Positions 1 to 5,170 of a DNA stretch of 5,170 bases are shown here, piece by piece. A model generated the notes under the pieces. That model did not search any database. It saw only the letters and a list, made by a program, of their open reading frames with translations, and had not been told where the DNA came from. The first letter of the stretch is position 1. Each line of letters begins with the position of its first letter. Source of the DNA: JBOFLG01 sp051657745 (GTDB taxonomy: Bacteria; Actinomycetota; Actinomycetes; Actinomycetales; Dermatophilaceae); the NCBI GenBank assembly GCA_051657745.1, contig JBOFLG010000267.1, forward strand, positions 1 to 5,170, in the 5' to 3' direction. Both the position numbers and the translations under genes were made by a program.

Positions 1-47
1 AGCGAGTGCGGCGTGGCCGGTCAGCCAGGTGTCTGCCGTGCCGTAGG
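1..47. other. Left-edge non-coding stretch
   Basis: No credible coding sequence or RNA gene is seen in these bases. The open frame beginning at 6 is the upstream extension of tetR and is not accepted as coding. A divergent gene could begin just outside the window and share the control region at 48-82, but nothing here shows it. Confidence 0.4.
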
Positions 48-82
48 GTTCTGTTCTGCAACGGAACGGAACAGTTTCGTTC
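48..82. promoter_or_regulatory. Putative TetR operator made of three 9-bp half-sites
   Basis: Three related 9-mers lie here: GTTCTGTTC (48-56), GAACGGAAC (64-72) and GTTTCGTTC (74-82). The middle one is inverted relative to both others. The pair 64-82 forms a 19-bp palindrome centred on base 73, with 8 of 9 positions pairing. The pair 48-72 forms a wider palindrome centred on base 60, also with 8 of 9 pairing and a 7-bp spacer. TetR-family dimers typically bind palindromes of about 15-20 bp just upstream of their own gene, so this is inferred to be the autoregulatory operator of the tetR-MFS operon. It ends 28 bp before the tetR start. I could not assign convincing -35 and -10 boxes; a promoter overlapping these sites is likely but not shown. 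Confidence 0.7.
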
Positions 83-100
83 TATCCTTCTGGCGAGGAA

Positions 101-105
101 AGGAG
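101..105 (+). promoter_or_regulatory. Ribosome binding site of the tetR gene
   Basis: AGGAG sits 5 nt before the ATG at 111. This strong site decides the start: the frame is also open from an ATG at 6, but that longer version has no comparable site and would place the operator palindromes inside the coding sequence. Confidence 0.85.
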
Positions 106-110
106 TCCAG

Positions 111-743
111 ATGCCCGCCACTGCTGCACTGTCGGCATCCCGGCCGCGGGTCGAGGGGGATCGCGAACGTGAGATCCTCGCCGCCGCTCTGGGGGTGCTC
201 GCCGAGGTCGGCTACGACCGGATGACGATGGATGCCGTGGCGCTCGCGGCGCGCGCGTCGAAGGCCACGCTTTACCGTCGCTGGCAGTCCAAGTCCGCCA
301 TGGTGATCGACGCCCTGCTCCGTCACGGCCAGCCCGAGACCCTGCCCGACACTGGCTCGCTGCGCGGTGACCTGATGGCGATGTACTGCCATGAGGGCGG
401 GCTCGCCGCCGACAACGCGTTCGCGGTGTTCACCAGCGTGATCACCGCGATCAGCCGCGACGAGGAGTTTGCGGCAGTCTTCCGCCGCGAATTCCTCGGC
501 CCCAAGAACGCGACAATGCGGTCGTTGCTCGAGCGGGCCCGCGCCCGCGGCGAGGTCGCCGACGGGGCGGATCTTGACCTCCTGGCCACGGTCATCCCGG
601 CCGTGGCGATCTTCCAATCGATTGGTGACGGTGCGCATCCCGGGCCCGATGTGGTGTCCCGAGTCATCGACCGTCTCCTCCTGCCCGCCGCCGCATGCCG
701 CGGCGGGTGTCACCGCCCCACCGCACAGAAAGCGCACTCATGA
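111..743 (+). CDS. TetR/AcrR family transcriptional regulator
   Basis: A 210-residue one-component repressor, normal length for the family. The N-terminal DNA-binding domain covers about residues 17-63. It begins with a helix containing REREILAAALGVLAEVGY, followed by the helix-turn-helix TMDAVALAARASKATLYRRW at 39-58, a typical TetR signature in which K51, T53, Y55 and R56-R57 lie in or near the recognition helix. The rest (about 65-192) is the variable ligand-binding and dimerisation domain, of the type often paired with EmrB/QacA pumps. The last 18 residues after RLLLP look like an unstructured tail and are encoded partly by a DNA palindrome. The stop overlaps the start of the downstream MFS gene by 4 bp, so it most likely represses this operon, including itself, through the palindromes at 48-82. 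The ligand cannot be read from the sequence. Confidence 0.93.
   Translation: MPATAALSASRPRVEGDREREILAAALGVLAEVGYDRMTMDAVALAARASKATLYRRWQSKSAMVIDALLRHGQPETLPDTGSLRGDLMAMYCHEGGLAADNAFAVFTSVITAISRDEEFAAVFRREFLGPKNATMRSLLERARARGEVADGADLDLLATVIPAVAIFQSIGDGAHPGPDVVSRVIDRLLLPAAACRGGCHRPTAQKAHS
684..707. repeat. 24-bp palindrome at the 3' end of tetR
   Basis: CCCGCCGC (684-691) pairs exactly with GCGGCGGG (700-707). The interior is C-GCATGC-C, so 11 of 12 position pairs are complementary. In RNA it would form an 8-bp all-GC stem with an 8-nt loop, ending 32 nt before the ATG of the MFS gene. It lies within codons 192-199 of tetR, and an alternative in-frame ATG for the MFS gene (695) falls at its centre. 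No U-run follows. It could be a second protein-binding site, a stem that tunes translation of the pump gene, or chance in GC-rich DNA. Confidence 0.5.
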
Positions 744-2356
744 GCGAAGTCCGCGACGCCACCGAACCCGCGTCGTCATCCACCTCGTCATCCGGCTCGT
801 CGTCGACCCGGCTCGGCTGGGCACTCGTCGTCATCTCCATGGCCCAGCTGATGGTGGTCCTGGACGGCACGATCACCAACATCGCGCTGCCCTACATCCA
901 GCGCGACCTCGACATCTCCGACGCCAACCTCACCTGGATCGTCACCGGGTACGCCCTCGCCTTCGGCAGCCTGCTGCTGCTCGGCGGGCGGCTCGGCGAC
1001 CTCTACGGCCGCCGCCGGGTCTTCATGGTGGGGCTGGTCCTGTTCGCCATCGCCTCGGGTCTCGGCGGTCTCGCGACGAGCGAAGCGCTGCTGCTCGCCT
1101 CTCGTGGGCTTCAGGGTCTGGGCGCCGCCCTGGCCTCACCGGCGGCGCTGGCCCTGATCACCACCACCTTCCCGGCGGGGCCGGCGCGCAACCGGGCCTT
1201 CGCCGTCTACGCGGCCATGTCGGGCGCCGGCGCGGCGGTCGGCCTGCTGCTCGGTGGCTGGCTTACCGGGCTCGACGGCATCGCTGGGGTCGACATCGAG
1301 GGTTGGCGGCTGACCTTCCTCATCAACGTTCCGATCGGCATCGTCGCGGCACTGCTGGCCCCACGGTTCCTGCGCGAATCCGACTCGCACCCCGGCGAAC
1401 TCGACGTGCCGGGTGCGGCCGCCGGCACCGTCGGTCTGCTCGGCATCGTGTACGGCCTCAGCCGGGCCGGCCAGGACGGCTGGACCGACCAGTGGACCCT
1501 GGTCACTCTGCTCGGCGGGTGTGCGGTGCTGGTGCTGTTCTTCGTGGTCGAACGCCGATCGGCGCATCCTTTGCTGCCGTTCCGGGTGTTCACCGACCGC
1601 ACTCGCGCGGCAAGCTTCGCGGCGATGTTCCTCGCTCCCGCAGCGATGTTCGCGATGTTCTTCTACCTCAGCCAGTACATCCAGCGAGTGCTCGGCTACA
1701 GCCCCATCGAGGCAGGTCTGGCGTTCCTGCCGTTCTGCGTCGGCATCGTCGTTGCCGCTGGTCTGGCCTCGAACCTGGTCAACCGGGTCGACCCGCGGTA
1801 CATCAGCGGCGTCGGCACCCTGCTCGCTGCCGGTGGTCTGTTCGGCTTCTCGCGCATCCCCTACGACACGACCTTCCCGGTCGTGCCGCTGGAGGCGAGC
1901 TACACCACCGACCTGTTGCCCTACATCCTGCTGATGTCGCTCGGCATGGGTGCGACCTTCGTGCCGCTCACCCTTACCGCAGTGCATCACCTGCGGGCCG
2001 AGGACTCGGGTATCGGCTCCGGTGTGCTCAACACCATGCAGCAGGTCGGTGGCGCCACCGGCCTCGCACTGCTCGCCACCCTCGCGACCCAGGTCTTCAC
2101 CGACCGCGGCGCCGAGCTCGCTGCCGCGGCGGAGAGCGCTGCAGCACAGGGCGGTCCGGCGCCGACGCCGGAGCAAATCCAGGCGCTGCAGGCCGCTGCA
2201 CAGGGCCAGGTGTTCACCGAGGGATCGACGCAGGCCTTCCTCCTCGGGGCCGGGCTGATGCTCGGCGCATCGATCGTGGTGTGGCTGTTCCTCGGCGTCA
2301 AGCACACCGAGCTTGCCACCGACGCGGCCGAGGGCGGGCCGGTCCACGTCGGCTGA
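740..2356 (+). CDS. DHA2-family (EmrB/QacA-type) MFS multidrug efflux transporter
   Basis: A 538-residue proton-driven exporter of the 14-TM drug:H+ antiporter-2 family, in the cytoplasmic membrane. Family motifs appear in order: LDGTITNIALP at 41-51 (motif D1, with the acidic residue D42 in TM1), GGRLGDLYGRRR at 82-93 (motif A, loop 2-3), SRGLQG at 121-126 (motif B region, with R122), and GAAVGLLLGGWLTG at 164-177 (motif C, the antiporter motif in TM5). Hydrophobic segments continue to about 520. The Ala/Gln-rich stretch at about 455-495 is the usual loop before the last TM. The N-terminus has a cytosolic Ser-rich tail. The ATG overlaps the tetR stop (ATGA) and is preceded by only a poor ribosome site, which fits translational coupling. 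An in-frame ATG at 695 would give 553 residues but adds an Arg/Pro-rich leader lying within tetR. Substrates are unknown; lipophilic toxic compounds are typical for the family. Confidence 0.94.
   Translation: MSEVRDATEPASSSTSSSGSSSTRLGWALVVISMAQLMVVLDGTITNIALPYIQRDLDISDANLTWIVTGYALAFGSLLLLGGRLGDLYGRRRVFMVGLVLFAIASGLGGLATSEALLLASRGLQGLGAALASPAALALITTTFPAGPARNRAFAVYAAMSGAGAAVGLLLGGWLTGLDGIAGVDIEGWRLTFLINVPIGIVAALLAPRFLRESDSHPGELDVPGAAAGTVGLLGIVYGLSRAGQDGWTDQWTLVTLLGGCAVLVLFFVVERRSAHPLLPFRVFTDRTRAASFAAMFLAPAAMFAMFFYLSQYIQRVLGYSPIEAGLAFLPFCVGIVVAAGLASNLVNRVDPRYISGVGTLLAAGGLFGFSRIPYDTTFPVVPLEASYTTDLLPYILLMSLGMGATFVPLTLTAVHHLRAEDSGIGSGVLNTMQQVGGATGLALLATLATQVFTDRGAELAAAAESAAAQGGPAPTPEQIQALQAAAQGQVFTEGSTQAFLLGAGLMLGASIVVWLFLGVKHTELATDAAEGGPVHVG
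773..808 (+). repeat. Three degenerate 12-bp tandem repeats in the MFS gene
   Basis: TCGTCATCCACC, TCGTCATCCGGC and TCGTCGTCGACC follow one another in frame and encode Ser-Ser-Ser-Thr, Ser-Ser-Ser-Gly and Ser-Ser-Ser-Thr (residues 12-23). They form a flexible cytosolic tail before TM1. The 12-bp period keeps the frame, so copy number could vary between strains without breaking the protein. Confidence 0.75.
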
Positions 2357-2366
2357 CCCGATGCAC

Positions 2367-2413
2367 TGCGGATGACGCGGCCCGGGTGAGCGACCCGGGC
2401 GGCGTCATCCGCA
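2367..2413 (+). terminator. Probable transcription terminator hairpin after the efflux operon
   Basis: The arms at 2367-2387 and 2393-2413 pair at 20 of 21 positions (one G-G mismatch, 2379/2401) around the 5-nt loop GAGCG. The stem starts 10 nt after the MFS stop codon. There is no U-run after it, as is common for actinobacterial hairpin terminators. The position directly after an operon and the stem length support a terminator or a 3'-end-stabilising structure. The structure is symmetric and could also act on transcripts from the other strand. Confidence 0.8.
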
Positions 2414-2551
2414 TCGTCCGCCGCCATGGTGCGCCATGGCGAGGGGCCTCGGTGGCGCCCCTGGGTGCAGACGGATGCTTGCCCCGGCGGCACGACCCAG
2501 CGTGCGGGCGGTGCGGAACGTCAGGGGTAGCCCGCGAGGCCCTCGTGGAGG
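2414..2551. other. Non-coding spacer with two smaller inverted repeats
   Basis: Between the terminator hairpin and the SRPBCC gene I see no credible gene. Two further inverted repeats lie close behind the terminator. CGCCATGG (2422-2429) pairs with CCATGGCG (2434-2441) around TGCG. AGGGGC (2442-2447) pairs with GCCCCT (2457-2462) around 9 nt. The promoter of the SRPBCC gene should lie in about 2463-2545, but I cannot identify clear -35/-10 boxes. Confidence 0.5.
2547..2551 (+). promoter_or_regulatory. Likely ribosome binding site of the SRPBCC gene
   Basis: GGAGG here touches the ATG at 2552, is only 3 nt from the ATG at 2555 and 12 nt from the ATG at 2564. The first two spacings are too short for normal initiation and the third is somewhat long. 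The site therefore favours 2564 but does not settle the start. Confidence 0.55.
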
Positions 2552-2563
2552 ATGATGCGGGCC

Positions 2564-3025
2564 ATGGGCACGCCGTATACCGTCACCCGATCCACCACGA
2601 TCGCTGCTCCGGCCGATCGGGTACGCGCGCTACTCACGGACTTTCACGAGTGGCCGGCCTGGTCGCCGTGGGAGGGCATCGACCCCGGGATGCGCCGCAC
2701 GTACTCCGGCGCCGAGCGGTCGGTCGGCGCCTGCTTCACGTGGGAGGGAAACCGCAAGGCCGGCAAGGGCAGCATGACGATCACCAGCGACGAGCCGGAG
2801 CGGGTGGATATCGCCCTCCGCTTCGACAAGCCGTTCCGGGCGGACAACCGGATCGAGTTCATCCTCGGCCCGGCCGGTGGCTCGACCGCCGTCGAGTGGC
2901 GGATGCATGGCGAACTCAGCCCGGTCATGCGGGTGTTCGCGCTGGTGAAGTCGATGGACTCCCTGGTCGGGCCGGACTTCGAGAAGGGTCTCGCTCAACT
3001 CACGTCAGTCGCCGAGGCCGGCTGA
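2564..3025 (+). CDS. SRPBCC (START-like) family protein
   Basis: A 153-residue soluble protein, complete for a single-domain SRPBCC fold (helix-grip, with a cavity for a hydrophobic ligand). What can be seen: a first strand and helix with YTVTRSTTIAAPADRVRALLTDFHEW (5-30), the PAWSPWEGIDP segment (31-41) common in this subgroup, F58-T59-W60-EGNRKAGKGSMTI as the central strands, FRADNRIEFIL (91-101), VEWRMHGE (110-117), and a long C-terminal helix with SMDSLVGPDFEKGLAQL (130-146) that closes the cavity. There is no signal peptide or TM segment, so it should be cytosolic. The ligand and role are unknown; relatives include polyketide cyclase-like and lipid- or stress-related proteins, but no catalytic residues can be named. 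Starts at 2552 and 2555 are in the same frame; 2564 was preferred for spacing to GGAGG. It appears to be a single-gene unit. Its end overlaps the convergent Pr6Pr gene by 26 bp. Confidence 0.87.
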   Translation: MGTPYTVTRSTTIAAPADRVRALLTDFHEWPAWSPWEGIDPGMRRTYSGAERSVGACFTWEGNRKAGKGSMTITSDEPERVDIALRFDKPFRADNRIEFILGPAGGSTAVEWRMHGELSPVMRVFALVKSMDSLVGPDFEKGLAQLTSVAEAG

Positions 3026-3740
3026 GTGAGCGCACCCGCGCGCATCCGATGTCCACGGCCCAGTAGACGGCTGCCACCACGAGGCCGAAGCCCAGGATGG
3101 TGGTGACCGTCAACAGCACCGGGCCGTAACCACGCTCGGCCACATTGACGAACCCATACGGGTAGGCGCCGATCACCACACCCCGGGCGAGCATCCAGCC
3201 AACCCACCCGACCGGCACGAGAAGTGAGGCGAGCACGACTCGGCCGGTGACCAGCCCGCGTGGCCCCCACCCCAGCCACACCATGACCGTCACCGCCGGA
3301 GTGGCGACGTGCAGGATCGGGTCGGTCAGATGTGCCCACCCGGTAATCACCGCGGTGGGGCGCAGGAGCACCGTGTACACGATCGCGGTGATCGTGATCA
3401 TCAGCAGGCCATCAAGCCGAATAACCCTGCGCCAGAACGTGTCACGGTCCGGATGCCAGGCGAGCATCGTGGCGCCGACGGCAACGACCGCGTTCGACCA
3501 GGTGGTGAAGTAGCTGAGGTGGTCGGTCATCCGCGACCACCAGCCGGCGACACCCTCCGGATGCAGCCCGTACAGCCCAGCGGTCGGGGTCGGGGTGTCG
3601 TACGCCCCGAACGCCACCAGGATGGTGCTCAGCAGCACACCGGACCAGGCGACGGCGGCATTCGCGGCCAGCGCCCACCGGGCCGACCTGCTGGTGTGGT
3701 GGGCGGCGGTGGCCGGCCTCGCTGCATCCGGACCGGTCAT
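3000..3740 (-). CDS. Pr6Pr family integral membrane protein
   Basis: A 246-residue multi-pass membrane protein of unknown function. About six hydrophobic segments are visible, near residues 25-45, 76-95, 109-126, 142-158, 166-184 and 207-229. Features shared with the Pr6Pr family, as I recall it, are the LSYFTTWSN segment (75-83), a WxRRxxRLDGLLMITITAIVYTVLL stretch (103-126), the polar DPILHVATP motif inside a membrane region (140-148), and GAYPYGFVNV (191-200). The short Ala/Thr/Arg-rich N-terminus is probably cytosolic, as is the Arg-rich C-terminus. The start is firm: AGGAG at 3747-3751 lies 6 nt before the ATG, and the ATG overlaps the stop of the kinase gene as ATGA. The longer open frame up to 3866 is rejected because it runs inside the kinase gene with an Arg/Gly-rich leader. 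Co-translation with the kinase suggests a functional link, but none is established. Confidence 0.85.
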   Translation of the reverse strand: MTGPDAARPATAAHHTSRSARWALAANAAVAWSGVLLSTILVAFGAYDTPTPTAGLYGLHPEGVAGWWSRMTDHLSYFTTWSNAVVAVGATMLAWHPDRDTFWRRVIRLDGLLMITITAIVYTVLLRPTAVITGWAHLTDPILHVATPAVTVMVWLGWGPRGLVTGRVVLASLLVPVGWVGWMLARGVVIGAYPYGFVNVAERGYGPVLLTVTTILGFGLVVAAVYWAVDIGCARVRSLSRPRRLT

Positions 3741-4447
3741 GGCGTTCTCCTGGGCGTCGGCGAGGTGGCCTGCCAGCCGTCTGTGGTCGCTCGGATGACG
3801 AGGTCCGAGGCCGCCGCTGCGGCTCGCACCAGCACGGCGTTCGGCTCGTCGACCCGCGCGACCCACGCCACGGCATCCGCCTCGGTCTTGCCGAAGCGTA
3901 CGTGCCGTTCGACCAGCCGGGCCCGACGCGACTCCGCGTCGCCCTCGACCGACCAGACGGTGTCCAGCGCGGCGCGGACCCGGGGCCAGGGGCTGGTGTC
4001 CTGCAACAGGTAGCTGCCCTCGGTGACGATCAGTCGGGCGGCCGGCGGCACCACGACCGCACCGGCCAACGGTTGCTCCAGGGTGCGCTCGAACCCCGGC
4101 GCGTAGAGCTCCGCTCCCGGCTCAGACCGACACCGTTCGAGCAGGGCGGCATACCCGGCCGGGTCGAAGCTCTCCGGAGCGCCCTTGCGGTCCAGGAGCC
4201 CCAATCGCTCGAGCTGCACGTCGGCGAGGTGGAACCCGTCCATCGGGACCAGCGCGGCCCAGCCCTCGCCGCGTGCGTCGCACAACGCCGTGACCAGGGC
4301 TGCGGCGAAGGTCGACTTGCCGGCTCCCGGTTCGCCAGTGACCCCGAGTACGGCCCGGTCACGGTCAGCCACGAGGGCCGCAGCCGCATCAACGAGCGGG
4401 TGGGTGGGGTCGATGAGCGGCGCGGTCACGCCGTCATGGTGACGCAT
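3737..4447 (-). CDS. Nucleoside/nucleotide kinase family protein (uridine kinase-like P-loop kinase)
   Basis: A 236-residue cytosolic P-loop kinase of the uridine kinase/pantothenate kinase-like group (the PRK09270 type), usual in length. It would transfer phosphate from ATP to a small molecule, perhaps a nucleoside or sugar; the true substrate is not known. Motifs in order: Walker A GEPGAGKST at 38-46 (K44, S45), VPMDGFH at 67-73 (D70 is the likely catalytic acidic residue), LLDRKGAPESFD at 84-95 (substrate region, characteristic of the group), YAPGFER at 115-121, the hydrophobic strand and TEGSYLL at 142-148 (acidic E143), the lid segment RHVRFGKTEADA at 181-192, and DEPNAVLV at 200-207. 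The start at 4447 has no good Shine-Dalgarno; GTG at 4429 (residue 7) is an alternative. It lies 28 bp after the monooxygenase and its last bases overlap the Pr6Pr start, so the three are probably co-transcribed. Confidence 0.9.
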   Translation of the reverse strand: MRHHDGVTAPLIDPTHPLVDAAAALVADRDRAVLGVTGEPGAGKSTFAAALVTALCDARGEGWAALVPMDGFHLADVQLERLGLLDRKGAPESFDPAGYAALLERCRSEPGAELYAPGFERTLEQPLAGAVVVPPAARLIVTEGSYLLQDTSPWPRVRAALDTVWSVEGDAESRRARLVERHVRFGKTEADAVAWVARVDEPNAVLVRAAAAASDLVIRATTDGWQATSPTPRRTP

Positions 4448-4475
4448 GCACGCCGTACCGCAGAGACCTCGGAGG

Positions 4476-5170
4476 CTATCGGGCGCTCGCGGGTGTCGAT
4501 GGCGTCGAGTGGAGGTCTGCCGAGGTGGTGGTGGGAACCTCAGGGCGGGGGTCGAACGCGAGCTGGGGGTCGTCGACCGGGCCGCGGCGCATTCGCCTCT
4601 CGTCGGTGAGGTAGTTCCAGGACATCTCCCAGGGCCACGTCGGGCCTTGCCGCGGCAGCCCGGCGAGGCTGCGCTGAACGTAGCCAGCGCCGAAGTCGAT
4701 GAGCGGCCGGGTGGTGATTCCCTCGGGTGCTTGGGGGACCACGGAGGTGTGGCCGTGGCGGCGCATGTGGCGGATGAGGCGGCACAGGTGCTCGGCCACC
4801 AGGGTCACCTTGAGGGTCCACGAGGCGTTGGTGTAGCCGATGAAGAAGGCGAAGTTCGGCAGGCCCGCCATCATCATCCCCTTGAACGCCACGAGCGACG
4901 CCGGCTCGACCCTGGCGCCGTCGACCGTCATCCGGATGCCGCCGAAGGCCCGCAGCGTGAACCCGGTGGCCGTGACGATGACGTCGGCCTCGAGCTCGGT
5001 ACCCGACCCGGTGCGCACGCCGGTCTCGGTGAACTCCGCGACGGTGTCCGTGACCACCGAGGCCCGGCCCGCCGAGATGGCCTGGAACAGGTCGTTGTCG
5101 GGCACCACGCACAGCCGTTGGTCCCACGGCTGGTACGGCGGGGTGAAGTGCGTGCCGATGTCATACCCCT
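4476..5170 (-). CDS. Flavin-containing Baeyer-Villiger monooxygenase, EthA-like, C-terminal part (5' end outside the window)
   Basis: The last 230 residues of an FAD/NADPH-dependent monooxygenase; the N-terminal half with the first FAD site and the BVMO fingerprint lies beyond the right edge. The reading frame stays open to the window edge, beginning ...GYDIGTHFTPPYQPWDQRLCVVPDNDLF. The internal GTG at 5108 is therefore not the start. Visible family features are the TPxYxPWDQRLCVVPDxDLF segment (9-28), VTDTVAEFTETGVRTGSGTELEADVIVTATG (39-69) ending in the ATG motif of the second nucleotide-binding region, then FKGMMMAGLPNFAFFIGYTNASWTLK (95-120), and GYVQRSLAGLPRQG (162-175). These match what I recall of Mycobacterium tuberculosis EthA, which oxidises ketones and thioamide prodrugs. 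The natural substrate here is unknown. The C-terminus carries a Ser/Thr/Pro-rich tail after the usual family end. It is the first visible gene of the minus-strand group. Confidence 0.9.
   Translation of the reverse strand, partial: GYDIGTHFTPPYQPWDQRLCVVPDNDLFQAISAGRASVVTDTVAEFTETGVRTGSGTELEADVIVTATGFTLRAFGGIRMTVDGARVEPASLVAFKGMMMAGLPNFAFFIGYTNASWTLKVTLVAEHLCRLIRHMRRHGHTSVVPQAPEGITTRPLIDFGAGYVQRSLAGLPRQGPTWPWEMSWNYLTDERRMRRGPVDDPQLAFDPRPEVPTTTSADLHSTPSTPASAR

Noticed and set aside
6..110. An N-terminal extension of TetR from the ATG at 6
   Set aside because: It would put the operator palindromes inside the gene, has a Cys/Arg-rich sequence unlike TetR proteins, and the ATG at 111 has a strong ribosome site.
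695..739. An earlier MFS start at 695 (553 residues)
   Set aside because: The added 15 residues are Arg/Pro-rich, the codon lies in the loop of a strong palindrome, and the ATGA overlap at 740 is the usual arrangement. It is kept only as a remote alternative.
1136..2347. A 403-codon minus-strand open frame opposite the MFS gene
   Set aside because: Its translation is a Glu/Arg/Gln/His-rich mix with no hydrophobic core or known motif. It is the antisense shadow of the transporter.
469..3066. An 865-codon open frame on the plus strand covering the MFS and SRPBCC genes
   Set aside because: It lies in another frame over two genes with clear family motifs, runs through the terminator hairpin, and its translation is Arg/Pro/Gly/Ala-rich without any domain. 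Long stop-free shadow frames are expected in GC-rich DNA.
3741..3866. A 42-residue N-terminal extension of the Pr6Pr protein
   Set aside because: It lies wholly inside the kinase gene in another frame and is Arg/Gly-rich. The ATG at 3740 has AGGAG 6 nt upstream.
3309..4013. A 234-codon plus-strand open frame opposite the Pr6Pr and kinase genes
   Set aside because: It crosses the boundary of two well-supported minus-strand genes and shows no domain or composition of a real protein.
4540..5127. A second minus-strand open frame of 195 codons over the monooxygenase
   Set aside because: It is an Arg/Gly/His-rich shadow; the frame ending at 4476 carries the EthA-like motifs and stays open to the window edge.
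1..5170. Mobile element, CRISPR array, toxin-antitoxin pair or phage-defence system
   Set aside because: I found no transposase, integrase, regularly spaced repeats, attachment-site-like repeats or defence domains, and base composition looks even across the genes.

Overview
The window looks like ordinary chromosome from a high-GC actinobacterium. The third codon positions are almost all G or C. The protein types (a TetR/DHA2 efflux pair, a Pr6Pr membrane protein, a 'nucleoside/nucleotide kinase family' P-loop kinase and an EthA-like Baeyer-Villiger monooxygenase) are all common in Actinobacteria. The genus cannot be fixed from the sequence. There is no RNA gene, CRISPR array, IS element or other sign of a mobile element.

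Left part, plus strand (about 48-2413): a drug-efflux operon. A set of GAAC/GTTC half-sites (48-82) lies just before a TetR-family repressor gene (111-743). The stop of that gene overlaps the start of a 14-TM DHA2-family MFS exporter (740-2356) by 4 bp. A long GC-rich hairpin (2367-2413) follows and probably ends the transcript. The likely logic is that TetR represses its own operon until a compound, perhaps one the pump exports, releases it.

Middle (2414-3025): about 150 bp of non-coding DNA with two smaller hairpins, then a single plus-strand gene for an SRPBCC (START-like) protein of unknown ligand.

Right part, minus strand (5170 down to 3000): three genes in one direction. They are the C-terminal part of an EthA-like flavin monooxygenase cut by the window edge, a P-loop small-molecule kinase 28 bp downstream, and a Pr6Pr-type multi-pass membrane protein joined to the kinase by an ATGA overlap. 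The last gene converges on the SRPBCC gene and the two coding ends overlap by 26 bp. The promoter of this group must lie beyond the right edge or inside the monooxygenase gene.

I see no clear new system. The points most worth a second look are the three-half-site operator, the palindrome at the tetR 3' end just before the efflux gene, and the tight kinase/Pr6Pr coupling, for which no joint function is known to me.
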